Below are positions 1-7,795 of a stretch of 39,802 nucleotides of DNA, piece by piece. The DNA is taken from the NCBI GenBank assembly GCA_017439965.1, contig JAFSID010000056.1, positions 1 through 39,802 of the forward strand, read 5' to 3'. Both the position numbers and the translations under genes were made by a program. This DNA comes from Clostridia bacterium (lineage in GTDB: Bacteria; Bacillota; Clostridia; Oscillospirales; SIG627). Position 1 is the first letter of the stretch. Each line of letters opens with the position of its first letter. A model generated the notes under the pieces. That model ran no database searches. It had not been told where the DNA came from and saw only the letters and a program-made list of their open reading frames with translations.

Positions 1-2
1 CG

Positions 3-299
3 ATTGTCTTATCACTCCTTTTGATGGCTGTATTTATAGCGGTGTTTTTTGATGGAAATCAATGGCGTGGAGAATTTATTGGTGAATATGATGAGATTGT
101 GGAATATGTTAATGGCAGGGGTGGCGGTTATGCTGATTTCACCACTCCGCAAGGCAATGAAGGTAGTGTTGACCTCCACGACTATAGACCAATTATCGTA
201 GATGATGATTATGTGGGTGTTGGGGATACAATCAGGGTACGAGAATACAAAGGAATTTTCAACGTGTTGTATTACGTTTTTGTAGAGGAAATACATTAG
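3..299 (+). CDS. 3' end of a small membrane-anchored protein of unknown function (5' truncated by window)
   Basis: The reading frame is open to the left edge, so the true start lies outside the window; internal TTG (21) and ATG (24) codons are not convincing starts because no ribosome binding site precedes them. The visible 98 residues begin with a hydrophobic stretch (IVLSLLLMAVFIAVFF), probably a transmembrane helix or the end of a signal anchor, followed by an acidic soluble tail with a glycine-rich turn (GRGGG). I do not recognise the family. It is convergent with the glycosidase gene and ends before a long hairpin. The overlapping minus-strand frame is judged to be a shadow. Confidence 0.5.
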   Translation: MVLSLLLMAVFIAVFFDGNQWRGEFIGEYDEIVEYVNGRGGGYADFTTPQGNEGSVDLHDYRPIIVDDDYVGVGDTIRVREYKGIFNVLYYVFVEEIH

Positions 300-379
300 T
301 TTGCTATGATATCTAAATCGGTGCAACTTGCCAAAATGAAAACAGTCACGTGGCTGTTTATGGTTTAAATTTACATAAC

Positions 380-421
380 AACAATTAAAAGCAGTCACAT
401 CTGTGACTGCTTTTAATTGTT
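380..421. terminator. Bidirectional terminator hairpin between convergent genes
   Basis: Two perfectly complementary 20-base arms (380-399 and 402-421) with a 2-base loop; the arms carry A-rich and T-rich ends so either transcript gets a U-rich 3' side. It lies between the partial plus-strand gene and the stop of the minus-strand glycosidase. A weaker hairpin (341-347 with 352-358) just upstream shares the sequence CAGTCAC and could help end the plus-strand gene. Confidence 0.85.
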
Positions 422-425
422 AAGC

Positions 426-2291
426 TTAAACTGTGATTTTAAGCACCGTCATATCGCAGACGGGAATGAAATCCATTTTACCGTGAAGAAGCTCGCATTT
501 GCTATGCTCCTTTATATCGAGCCGTGGGTCAACGTCCTTACCGGAATAGTTAATAGCAACGACAACACATTCCTTATCATTAAGCCAATGTGTCGTTACA
601 CCGACATCGGCAATGGGACTCTTTGCAAATTTATTTGTAATTGTCTCCTCGGCGCATTTAGCGTAAATCTTGTAATAAGGATACTTTTCGGAGTCGCGCA
701 GATAATCCTCGGATTCAGCGAGCATTCTTTCCATCGGAAATGCGAGATAATAAATATATCCCTTGCCGTACTTATTGCGAGAGAAAACTACGTTACCGTC
801 GTCGTCCCTTGCAAGAACCTCGGCGGTGTCCGCACGCATAAGGTATTCTTTGCCATATCGAACGGGAAGAACGTCACCGTCAAAATCAACGCTTATAAGC
901 TTGCTGTTGTTTCTTAATCCGTCACTTATGAGTCCGAGTGTTGATTCGCTTTGAGAAAGCATTCCCGTACCAACGGTGAAGAGCACCGATGCACCGTTCT
1001 CTGCCTTTTCTTTTAATGCATCGTAGCAGGATATGTCGTAGCAATCCCATCCGTCAATGCAAGGCGCAATATAAAGAGCGGCATCGGGTAATTCCTGCTG
1101 GTGATAACGGTAGGTGAGCTCAAGGCCCGCTTGCTTGCAGAGTATATACGGTACTTGGACCGCTTCGCAAAGTGATGTGCCGTACTTTTCTCTTCGTGTA
1201 ATACATACCGCATCGTACTTCTTTTTCGGAAGCTCTTCAAACGGCATTGACGAAAGAACGTCCTGACACTCCTTCATTTGCAATGCGACGGGCTTGGGAG
1301 ATAAATCCTCATAAAGAAGTCCAAGCTCTCTTTCAATCATGCTCCAGGTGTAAGGCGGGTAGGTGAGGTGCAGCTGTTCGTGTGCGCACCACCAAAGATA
1401 ACCGAGTGAGCCGTTAGCCCATCCCGAGTAGATACACATTTTAACGAACCGAGCAACCATATCCTTGTTGCCGATCATATTGTTGAGCGCTCCCGCTTCC
1501 TGCACCATTGCAGGTCTTCCGCCGACACCGCTGTAATATTCAACCATTTGTGTCGTAACGTAGCTTGTTCTCGGACCCGTCATAACGTCTCTGTCCCCGT
1601 TTACGGTAGGCGACGGATAAGGGTGAGGTGTTAATACGTCGCAGATTTCTCCCTGCTGACGAATGTTCCATATACCCTCCGAGTAGATTCCGTGAAGTCC
1701 CGAATGTATCTGCCTCGTGTTGTCCTCGCTCCTTATTGCGTTTGCAATAGATACGGTCCAAAGGTATGCCTCTTCCTCGCTCTTTGCTTCGGAAAGGTTG
1801 TTGCACTCGTTTCCTAAATCCCAGTATTCAATAACGTCACTGTGCTTAAAACGTCTTACAAAGCCCTTTACGAATTTAATTTCAAGCTTAAGCGCTTCGG
1901 GGTCGCTTATTAGATTTTTACCGTAAAGTGCGGGAGGAGTAAACATTCTTCCGCTCATCCACCCCGTAAGAACTGCAACGATTACCTTCATTCCGTGCTT
2001 TTTAACGTAGCCGAGAAATTCCTCAAAATGATTAATACATTCTTCGTCGAGTCCGAACTCGTCTGTCATAAGCTCCTCTCCGTGAAGTCTGTATTCTCTT
2101 TTAATATTACAAACGCCGTAAATCGGAACTAAAGGCTGAAAGTCTCTCCAGTTAGGAAATACTCGCATATACCTGACTCCGTACCGTGCAAGCGTTTCAA
2201 GGTCCTTGTCAACGCTTTCTCCATCCCAGTACTTCCACATTTCCGTGCCGTACTTTGAGCCCCAGTAGTTGCAACCTATCATATAATTCAT
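426..2291 (-). CDS. Clan GH-A glycoside hydrolase (GH5/GH42-like), probably cytoplasmic
   Basis: A 621-residue protein with an N-terminal TIM barrel of the GH-A clan: the beta-4 acid/base candidate is E162 in a GNEC motif and the beta-7 nucleophile candidate is E265 in VQEAG. Strand-like motifs are placed as expected (YMRVFPNWRDF near 41-51, HPYPSP near 223-228). Residues about 360-540 resemble the glutamine-amidotransferase-like second domain seen in GH42 enzymes, followed by a small beta domain. There is no signal peptide, so it should act on imported oligosaccharides. The ATG is preceded by GGAGG with 8-base spacing. It lies downstream of the AraC gene but has its own promoter (2340-2368) and a putative operator. 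The exact substrate (beta-mannoside, beta-galactoside or other) cannot be read from the sequence. Confidence 0.82.
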   Translation of the reverse strand: MNYMIGCNYWGSKYGTEMWKYWDGESVDKDLETLARYGVRYMRVFPNWRDFQPLVPIYGVCNIKREYRLHGEELMTDEFGLDEECINHFEEFLGYVKKHGMKVIVAVLTGWMSGRMFTPPALYGKNLISDPEALKLEIKFVKGFVRRFKHSDVIEYWDLGNECNNLSEAKSEEEAYLWTVSIANAIRSEDNTRQIHSGLHGIYSEGIWNIRQQGEICDVLTPHPYPSPTVNGDRDVMTGPRTSYVTTQMVEYYSGVGGRPAMVQEAGALNNMIGNKDMVARFVKMCIYSGWANGSLGYLWWCAHEQLHLTYPPYTWSMIERELGLLYEDLSPKPVALQMKECQDVLSSMPFEELPKKKYDAVCITRREKYGTSLCEAVQVPYILCKQAGLELTYRYHQQELPDAALYIAPCIDGWDCYDISCYDALKEKAENGASVLFTVGTGMLSQSESTLGLISDGLRNNSKLISVDFDGDVLPVRYGKEYLMRADTAEVLARDDDGNVVFSRNKYGKGYIYYLAFPMERMLAESEDYLRDSEKYPYYKIYAKCAEETITNKFAKSPIADVGVTTHWLNDKECVVVAINYSGKDVDPRLDIKEHSKCELLHGKMDFIPVCDMTVLKITV

Positions 2292-2339
2292 ATCCGTTGC
2301 CTCCGTAATTCATGTTTATTTGATTAGTATTTCGATTAA

Positions 2340-2368
2340 AGTATAGATGTAAAATCAAAGATTATCAA
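2340..2368 (-). promoter_or_regulatory. Promoter of the GH-A glycosidase gene
   Basis: On the minus strand: -35 TTGATA (2363-2368), 17-base spacer, -10 TATACT (2340-2345). The architecture matches the other island promoter at 3311-3339, and both have the same upstream motif at the same distance. Confidence 0.7.
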
Positions 2369-2378
2369 TGTGTAATTT

Positions 2379-2393
2379 GATTGTCTTTTTGTA
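2379..2393 (-). promoter_or_regulatory. Putative AraC-family operator, copy 1
   Basis: Minus-strand sequence TACAAAAAGACAATC ends 10 bases upstream of the -35 box. It matches 14 of 15 bases at 3286-3300, which sits exactly 10 bases upstream of the divergent operon's -35. Similarity extends weakly a further 9 bases upstream (2394-2402), giving 20 of 24 identities. The position abutting the -35 fits an AraC-type activator; the assignment to the neighbouring regulator is inference. Confidence 0.6.
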
Positions 2394-2413
2394 CTTAATT
2401 ACTGAATTGTGTG

Positions 2414-3184
2414 TTAATCGTTATTTTGCTTTATATATCCAGGTGACATACCCGTTGCTTTTTTAAATGCTTTAGAAAAATGGTATTCATCGCAGTAACC
2501 AAGAACGCTTGCAATTTCTCTTAACGTAAAGTTCTTGCTTTTCAGCATTTCATACGCAGAGCTGATGCGAAGGTTATCTCTGTATCCGCAAATCGTCGTA
2601 CCTGTTTTTGATTTAAATTTGGCTCTCAAAAAAGAAGGGGACAGAGATAAAAGCTTTGTAATTTCGCTAAAATCAAAGTTTTTACCGTAATTTTGGTGAA
2701 TGTATTCCTTTACAACGCGTATATCCTCGTCAGGCTCGGATTCTTTTTCTATTTGATTTTTGTATAGCTCGAGATAAAGCTTTAAAAGGTTAATTTTGCA
2801 AAGCGTATATGCCTCCATTGTTTGTAACTGCCAAGTTGAACACATTTCCTTGATAAGTTTTTCTTGCTTCTCATTACATCTGATGTGGGTTGGAAGAAAA
2901 ATGTCGGTTTCAAAAAATACGCTCAAGTCAATGGCGCTTGTTATGTATGAGCAAGGACCGTCCGAATGCATTTCGTAGCTGTCATCTTTGTTTAAGAGAA
3001 GGAGCGTACCGCAGGAAAAGGCATGCTCATCTCCGAGTCTGTTTTTATAAACACCGCTTCCTTTTGTGAAAAGAACAAAGCCGTCCCATTGACGCTTTGG
3101 ACATACAAAATTAAAATCGTCGTTTTCGTTCTTTTGGACAATTATATGTATTTTATCAATGTTAACGTCGAATAAACGCGACAT
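2414..3184 (-). CDS. AraC family transcriptional regulator
   Basis: A protein of about 256 residues with an N-terminal cupin-like sensing domain and a C-terminal AraC DNA-binding domain over roughly the last 100 residues: two helix-turn-helix units (FDFSEITKLLSLSPSFLRAKFK, then TLREIASVLGY) and the hallmark ending YHFSKAFKKATGMSPGYIK. I place the start at the ATG at 3184, five bases after GGGGTG; an in-frame TTG 18 bases upstream is less likely because it precedes that ribosome site. It lies between a glycosidase gene and a divergent glycosidase operon and has its own promoter. It most likely senses a sugar and activates both flanking enzyme promoters. Confidence 0.9.
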   Translation of the reverse strand: MSRLFDVNIDKIHIIVQKNENDDFNFVCPKRQWDGFVLFTKGSGVYKNRLGDEHAFSCGTLLLLNKDDSYEMHSDGPCSYITSAIDLSVFFETDIFLPTHIRCNEKQEKLIKEMCSTWQLQTMEAYTLCKINLLKLYLELYKNQIEKESEPDEDIRVVKEYIHQNYGKNFDFSEITKLLSLSPSFLRAKFKSKTGTTICGYRDNLRISSAYEMLKSKNFTLREIASVLGYCDEYHFSKAFKKATGMSPGYIKQNND

Positions 3185-3206
3185 ATTATCACCCCGTTTC
3201 AATCAT

Positions 3207-3235
3207 ATTGTACATTATTATTTTGAGTTTTTCAA
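3207..3235 (-). promoter_or_regulatory. Promoter of the AraC gene
   Basis: On the minus strand: -35 TTGAAA (3230-3235), 17-base spacer, -10 TACAAT (3207-3212). The -10 overlaps a TTGTACATT sequence (3208-3216) that recurs at 3304-3312 beside the -35 of the divergent operon, a possible second regulatory element. Confidence 0.6.
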
Positions 3236-3285
3236 TATCAAATGACTATATTTCATTAAAAAAATTAAATTAAAAAGTCATAAAA

Positions 3286-3300
3286 TACAAAAGGACAATC
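3286..3300 (+). promoter_or_regulatory. Putative AraC-family operator, copy 2
   Basis: TACAAAAGGACAATC, 10 bases upstream of the -35 of the divergent operon. It matches the motif at 2379-2393 (minus strand) at 14 of 15 positions with the same spacing to the -35 box. Confidence 0.6.
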
Positions 3301-3310
3301 TGTTTGTACA

Positions 3311-3339
3311 TTGCGTAAGAGAGTTGACGGGGATATAAT
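3311..3339 (+). promoter_or_regulatory. Promoter of the DUF5107/TIM-barrel operon
   Basis: -35 TTGCGT (3311-3316), 17-base spacer, -10 TATAAT (3334-3339). The weak -35 next to a putative activator site is consistent with activator dependence. AAGGAG lies 8 bases before the start at 3371. A TTGACG at 3324 is too close to the -10 to act as its -35. Confidence 0.65.
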
Positions 3340-3370
3340 ATGCTTGAAGAAATAAAAAGGAGAACTTATA

Positions 3371-5329
3371 ATGCTTACATTTGCAGACGTTACGCTTAAA
3401 AGCGCAGACCTTGGAGGCGAAAGCCTTATTCCCGATATTCACGATGCATCTATCAATCCGTTTATGATTTGCGATGAATCAGTTACTGATGAGCTTCGTG
3501 AAAACGTAGGTAAGGGAATGCTTAAAACCCGTATTCCTTACAAGGATCAAAATATGTATAACCGTGTTTTTTCTCAAAAGATTTATAAGGCGGCAATTTT
3601 AGAGAACGAGCATTTGAAGGCGGTCTTTCTTCCAGAGCTCGGAGGACGCTTATGGTCACTTTATGATAAGGACGCACAAAGAGATTTGGTTTACGAAAAC
3701 GGTGCGGTTATATACGGAAACCTCGGCTTTTCAAACGTCTGGTTTGTTGGTGGTGTTGAATGGAACGTAGGCTTTCGAGGACACAGTGCCTTCGGCTGCA
3801 GAACTTTATTCACCAGAAAGCTTATTGGAAAGAACGGTAATGACATTCTTCAAATGTATGAGTATGAAGAAAAACGCGGGGCAGTATATTGCATAAATGC
3901 TACACTTGACGACAACGTACTTCTTGTCCGTCCCGAAATACATAACGTTTCTGACGGGGAAACCTATATGTACTGGTGGACTAATATTGCCGTTGACGAA
4001 ACTGTCAACACGCGTACCTTCGTTCCTACCGACCATAGCTTTATAACCTCGTACAGAGAGGGCGGTTATAATATTTCCCGTAAAAAAATACCGTTTATAA
4101 ACGGCGCTGATATATCGCCTTGCGGAATGGCACCCGAGGCTATCGACTATTTTTATGATATTCCCAAGGATTCAAAAAAATGGATTTGCAGTCTCAGAGA
4201 AGATGGCAAGGGGCTTTTGCATTGCTCATCCGACAGACTTATCGGACGTAAGAATTTTCTTTGGGGACAGAATGCAGGCGGACGTCATTGGAATGAGTGG
4301 CTGACCGACGGAAGAGATTATTATGAAATTCAAGCGGGTCTTATAAAAACTCAGTTTGAATGCTTCCTTATGAAAAAGGATGAGGTTATAAAGTGGACTG
4401 AGGCATACGTCGGCGTTGATTTCGGTACTAACGAAGGAGATTTCTTTGAAATATCTGAAAAAATTTCAAAGAAGTTCTACAATGCCGATGAAAAGGAATA
4501 TTTGTTTGACGTTTCTGAATGCTGTCCATTATGGCTTATCGGAAGCGGAAAGGGATATCTTGCAGGCTTGTATAAGGGCAGTGATATATGCCACGGTTTT
4601 GAATTTCCAAGAGAAAGCGTTAACGGTACAACTAAATTTTACCTTGATTTATTTGAAAATAACGTGAGTGAGGTTAACGTTGAAACTGATTTCACGGTAA
4701 ATACAGAGATACTTAAGGCGCTTGAAAAAAGAGAAAACAGGAATTGGTTTGAGGATTATATCCTTGCTATCGGTTTATATGAAAAGGAGGACTATGACAA
4801 GGCGTACGCACTCCTTTGTGAATCGGTAAAGAAAAATTCGCACTATTTACCACTTACCGCACTTGCACTGTTTGAGGATAGCATCAATCATGACAGAAAC
4901 AAAGCCTTTTCTTTGATAAGTCTTGCAATCGTACAGAGACCCGATTACTATCCGCTTGTATGCGCTTATGCCGAAATAAGCATAAGAGCTATGGAGTACA
5001 ATGCGTTTATAAGCTTTTATGAGAATAGCTGTGAGGAGATTAAAAACACGGGACGCGTCAAAATGTACGTCGGTCAGTGTTACACGATGGTTGGTAATAT
5101 AGAGAAGGCAGAAGAATTTATCAACGAAAAGCTTCTTGTACCCGACGTGCGCGAGGGCGAATATTCCATTTCTAACTGCTGGGTGCTTCTTAAAAAAGCA
5201 ATTATGGCAAGAGATAAAGGCGTTGACGTAAATAGTATAACGGATGCCGAGGTTTTGCTTGAGTATCCCGTGCCTTACAGTATTGATTTTCGTATGCATC
5301 CTACACCTATCGCAAAGAAGGAGAAATAA
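3371..5329 (+). CDS. DUF5107 (mutarotase-like) protein with C-terminal TPR-like repeats
   Basis: A 652-residue protein. Residues about 45-340 form the DUF5107 beta-sandwich related to galactose mutarotase: LPELGGRLWSLYDK at 88-100 and GGVEWNVGFRGHS around 127-139 are family-type motifs. Residues about 465-620 are helical with TPR-like repeats (DYDKAYALLCESVKK, MVGNIEKAEEFINE). Many DUF5107 proteins are longer, about 1000 residues, so this appears to be a short form. There is no signal peptide. The fold binds carbohydrate, but the reaction is unknown. The stop is two bases before the next ATG, so the two genes are probably translationally coupled. Confidence 0.8.
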   Translation: MLTFADVTLKSADLGGESLIPDIHDASINPFMICDESVTDELRENVGKGMLKTRIPYKDQNMYNRVFSQKIYKAAILENEHLKAVFLPELGGRLWSLYDKDAQRDLVYENGAVIYGNLGFSNVWFVGGVEWNVGFRGHSAFGCRTLFTRKLIGKNGNDILQMYEYEEKRGAVYCINATLDDNVLLVRPEIHNVSDGETYMYWWTNIAVDETVNTRTFVPTDHSFITSYREGGYNISRKKIPFINGADISPCGMAPEAIDYFYDIPKDSKKWICSLREDGKGLLHCSSDRLIGRKNFLWGQNAGGRHWNEWLTDGRDYYEIQAGLIKTQFECFLMKKDEVIKWTEAYVGVDFGTNEGDFFEISEKISKKFYNADEKEYLFDVSECCPLWLIGSGKGYLAGLYKGSDICHGFEFPRESVNGTTKFYLDLFENNVSEVNVETDFTVNTEILKALEKRENRNWFEDYILAIGLYEKEDYDKAYALLCESVKKNSHYLPLTALALFEDSINHDRNKAFSLISLAIVQRPDYYPLVCAYAEISIRAMEYNAFISFYENSCEEIKNTGRVKMYVGQCYTMVGNIEKAEEFINEKLLVPDVREGEYSISNCWVLLKKAIMARDKGVDVNSITDAEVLLEYPVPYSIDFRMHPTPIAKKEK

Positions 5330-5331
5330 TT

Positions 5332-7404
5332 ATGAGCATATTAAAGCCCTGGACACCTGTAGAAGTGAATAAAACCGATAACGGCTACGATATATCCGTA
5401 CTCGGCAGAAGATACTCTTTAAGTGAAAAAAGCCCTTTCTTTTCCTCTGTAATTTCAAAAGGAGAAGAGATACTTGCATCTCCAATGAGAATTGTTGCCG
5501 AGAATAAGAGTGTTGTTCAAGAGTTTTGTAAAGCCAAAACTCTTATGATGGAATCAAGTAACGGCGAGAGGGTAGATTTGATTTCTACTATGGAATCAAA
5601 GTACGTTATCGTAAACGTTTCTCACGGTATTGAATTCGACGGATGCGATGAAATAACCTTATCGGTTATGCCTACGGGACCTAACGTTGCGGCGGCATTT
5701 GGTCTTGAGCCTTTTGAGACCGACGGCTTTGATATGAATAAGCTTTATCTTGAAGTTCCGCTCAAAAAGAATTTATTTAAATATTATGCCTTCTATCCGG
5801 AAACGCAGGAGAATATTTTTAACGATGAGAATGAAGCTGACGATTTCTTTGGGAAAACTGCCGTGTTTAAATCAGCAGGTGCTATTGCTCAGAGTGGAAT
5901 GCATTTTCCTTACCGCCAGCAGATATATCTCAGCAGTGACGAAAGGGGTATCGGATTCTTTTTTGAGAGTGACGAGCATTTTAATAACTCGGATAAAACG
6001 AGGACCTTTGAAATTATCAATAACGGGGATGAAATCGTTTTAAGGATTAGCTTTTTTGATGAGGCTCCGTCCTTCTGGCGTGATAAGGGTGAAAATAATA
6101 ACAGCTCCCGTTCAATGTGCCCGATAACCTACCGCTTCGGTATGCAGGTAACACCCGTAAAGCCTATGGAAAACTATCCGCATACCGAGAAGAATTTCCA
6201 CGTTGATTGCTTTTGTAAGATTGACAGAGAAACTCCTTACGACGTTTATTTTTCCAACGCTGTTATCGATGGTGACGATGAAATAGGCTTTGACCGTATT
6301 AAGCGACTTGGCGTTGAAACCTTATATATTCACGAAAAGTGGAATGATATTCAAAGCTCAATTTATCTTACCGATGCAACTAGCAACAGACTTAAGTATA
6401 TCGTAAGCGAATGTCACAAAAGGGGAATAAGGGTAATTCCATACTTCGGCTATGAGATTTCCACGCTTTCACCGATATTTCACAAAACGGGCAGAAAGCA
6501 TACGAGAATATATCTTAATGACGGAAAGCTTAAAAATTATACAGCCGCATGGTACAGGTATCCTTATCAAAGAGACCTTCAAGCGTGCTACTACGGAGAG
6601 TACAGAGATATATTTGCAGACGGACTTATCGCATTGCAGAAGGAGTACGGCTTTGACGGCTTTTATTTTGACGGTACTATACTTCCTATCACCTGCGTAA
6701 ACCGTGAGCACGGTTGCGGATATGTTGATGAAGAAGGTAACGTACACGCCACCTCAAGACAGTTTGAGCTTCGTAAATTCTTCAAGAAAATCTATAAGTA
6801 TACCTCGGAAAACAATCTTACTATTGAAGTTCACACGCCTTACGATATGATGTATTGCTGTGGCTTCTACGACCATTCCTGGTCGGGCGAGGATATACAA
6901 GCGACTTTGCTAATGAATAAGCTTGACCGTGCACCTGAGTCACTACTTATGGCAAGAACCGCTGCACGTGATATAGGAGCGCCTTCGTATATGCTTTGTT
7001 ATTCAAACGAGAACTGGTCTTTTGAAAGTGCTTGCGGTCTCGCCCTTCTTTACGGCTCGAGACCTAAGCCCGTTGATATCAAGAAGCCTCTTGAGTATAT
7101 GAGCAAAATATGGAAAATATTTGATGACTTTCCGATGAAGGAGGCAAAATTCTTGCCATACTACAACGGAAACGACAGTGTACTTTCGGATAACGATGAT
7201 GTTAAAATTACGGTTTACGAGACCGATGACAAAATTCTTGCAATCTGTACTTCAATTGATATGAGTACAGATGCAGACGTTACTATAAGCGGTAAATTTG
7301 ATAATGTAAGTGACGCGTTTACAGGTTATAGGATTTCCGATAACGGAAAATGCGAGCTTCATTTTAGCGGCATAGATTGCAAAATTCTCATTTTAGATCG
7401 CTGA
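5332..7404 (+). CDS. Putative TIM-barrel glycoside hydrolase (DUF6067/GH-D-like), substrate unknown
   Basis: A 690-residue protein without a signal peptide. Residues 1 to about 290 look like a beta-sandwich domain, residues about 300-585 like a TIM barrel, and the last 100 residues like a small beta domain. In the barrel, FDGFYFDG (441-448, candidate catalytic D447) and SWSGED (516-521, candidate E520 or D521) lie where GH36/GH31-like enzymes keep their acidic residues. Exact family membership is uncertain; DUF6067 or a GH36-like clan are the nearest fits I can suggest. It is the second gene of an AraC-controlled operon. Its stop codon joins directly to a glutamine synthetase remnant in the same frame. 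Confidence 0.7.
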   Translation: MSILKPWTPVEVNKTDNGYDISVLGRRYSLSEKSPFFSSVISKGEEILASPMRIVAENKSVVQEFCKAKTLMMESSNGERVDLISTMESKYVIVNVSHGIEFDGCDEITLSVMPTGPNVAAAFGLEPFETDGFDMNKLYLEVPLKKNLFKYYAFYPETQENIFNDENEADDFFGKTAVFKSAGAIAQSGMHFPYRQQIYLSSDERGIGFFFESDEHFNNSDKTRTFEIINNGDEIVLRISFFDEAPSFWRDKGENNNSSRSMCPITYRFGMQVTPVKPMENYPHTEKNFHVDCFCKIDRETPYDVYFSNAVIDGDDEIGFDRIKRLGVETLYIHEKWNDIQSSIYLTDATSNRLKYIVSECHKRGIRVIPYFGYEISTLSPIFHKTGRKHTRIYLNDGKLKNYTAAWYRYPYQRDLQACYYGEYRDIFADGLIALQKEYGFDGFYFDGTILPITCVNREHGCGYVDEEGNVHATSRQFELRKFFKKIYKYTSENNLTIEVHTPYDMMYCCGFYDHSWSGEDIQATLLMNKLDRAPESLLMARTAARDIGAPSYMLCYSNENWSFESACGLALLYGSRPKPVDIKKPLEYMSKIWKIFDDFPMKEAKFLPYYNGNDSVLSDNDDVKITVYETDDKILAICTSIDMSTDADVTISGKFDNVSDAFTGYRISDNGKCELHFSGIDCKILILDR

Positions 7405-7632
7405 TTTGATTATACTATACCTAAACGCGAGGCAAAGCTTCAGGGACTTCCCGTGTCACTTGACGAGGCTTTTGACTGTCTCGAAAAAGACTGTGTATAT
7501 CTTACCGAGGACGGAGTATTCCCCGAGGAGCTTATCCGCAATTTTATCAAGAGCAAGTGTCTTGGATGTCGACAGCTTTCAGCCTTTCCTGACCAGCATA
7601 GCTTGACAGATATTATAGTCTTTAAAAATTAA
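7405..7632 (+). pseudogene. glnA: Glutamine synthetase C-terminal remnant
   Basis: Immediately after the upstream TGA the same frame continues for 75 codons to a TAA. The peptide contains IPKREAKLQGLP, SLDEAFDCLEKD, YLTEDGVFPEELI and FIKSK. It aligns by eye with the last ~75 residues of class I glutamine synthetase (for example E. coli GlnA: ...[34 protein letters not shown]...). It has no start codon or ribosome site of its own and lacks the whole catalytic body. The final ~20 residues have diverged from the usual PHP.EF..YY ending. It looks like a scar where the sugar island replaced or cut a glnA gene. Confidence 0.75.
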
Positions 7633-7665
7633 ATGTGCTCGGTGCTATGCCGAGCGCATTTTTTG
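7633..7665 (+). terminator. Rho-independent terminator (after glnA remnant)
   Basis: Stem 7633-7642 with 7650-7659 (10 pairs including one G-U), 7-base loop, then six T residues. It probably belonged to glnA and now ends the glycosidase operon. Confidence 0.85.
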
Positions 7666-7677
7666 TCAATTCGTTTG

Positions 7678-7706
7678 TTGCAAAAATCATTATAATGTGC
7701 TACAAT
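7678..7706 (+). promoter_or_regulatory. Promoter of nnrE and MFS transporter
   Basis: -35 TTGCAA (7678-7683), 17-base spacer, -10 TACAAT (7701-7706) with extended TGC (7698-7700). The roughly 85-base leader ends with a short TGATC/GATCA pairing (7771-7775 and 7789-7793) that would place the AAGGAGG site in a loop. Confidence 0.6.
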
Positions 7707-7795
7707 TACATATGCTTGATGAGTGACGGGTGAAAATTCAGAGCTGGAGGAGAAAATCAGTCATCTTGATTGATCTTTTATAAGGAGGGATCACA

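Noticed and set aside
12-398. Minus-strand reading frame of 128 codons at the left edge
   Set aside because: It covers the plus-strand partial gene and the hairpin region, has Cys/His/Ile-rich noise composition and no ribosome site; the plus frame, open to the edge and with a coherent membrane segment plus acidic domain, is preferred.
417-917. Plus-strand frame of 166 codons over the 3' half of the GH-A gene
   Set aside because: It is a shadow of the glycosidase, begins in the terminator hairpin and lacks family features.
7406-7606. Small plus-strand frame in the glnA remnant region
   Set aside because: A different frame of the same stretch matches glutamine synthetase; this one matches nothing and has no ribosome site.
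7710-7795. Riboswitch in the nnrE leader
   Set aside because: Only short 5-base pairings (GATGA/TCATC and TGATC/GATCA) are visible; this is not enough for a known riboswitch class.
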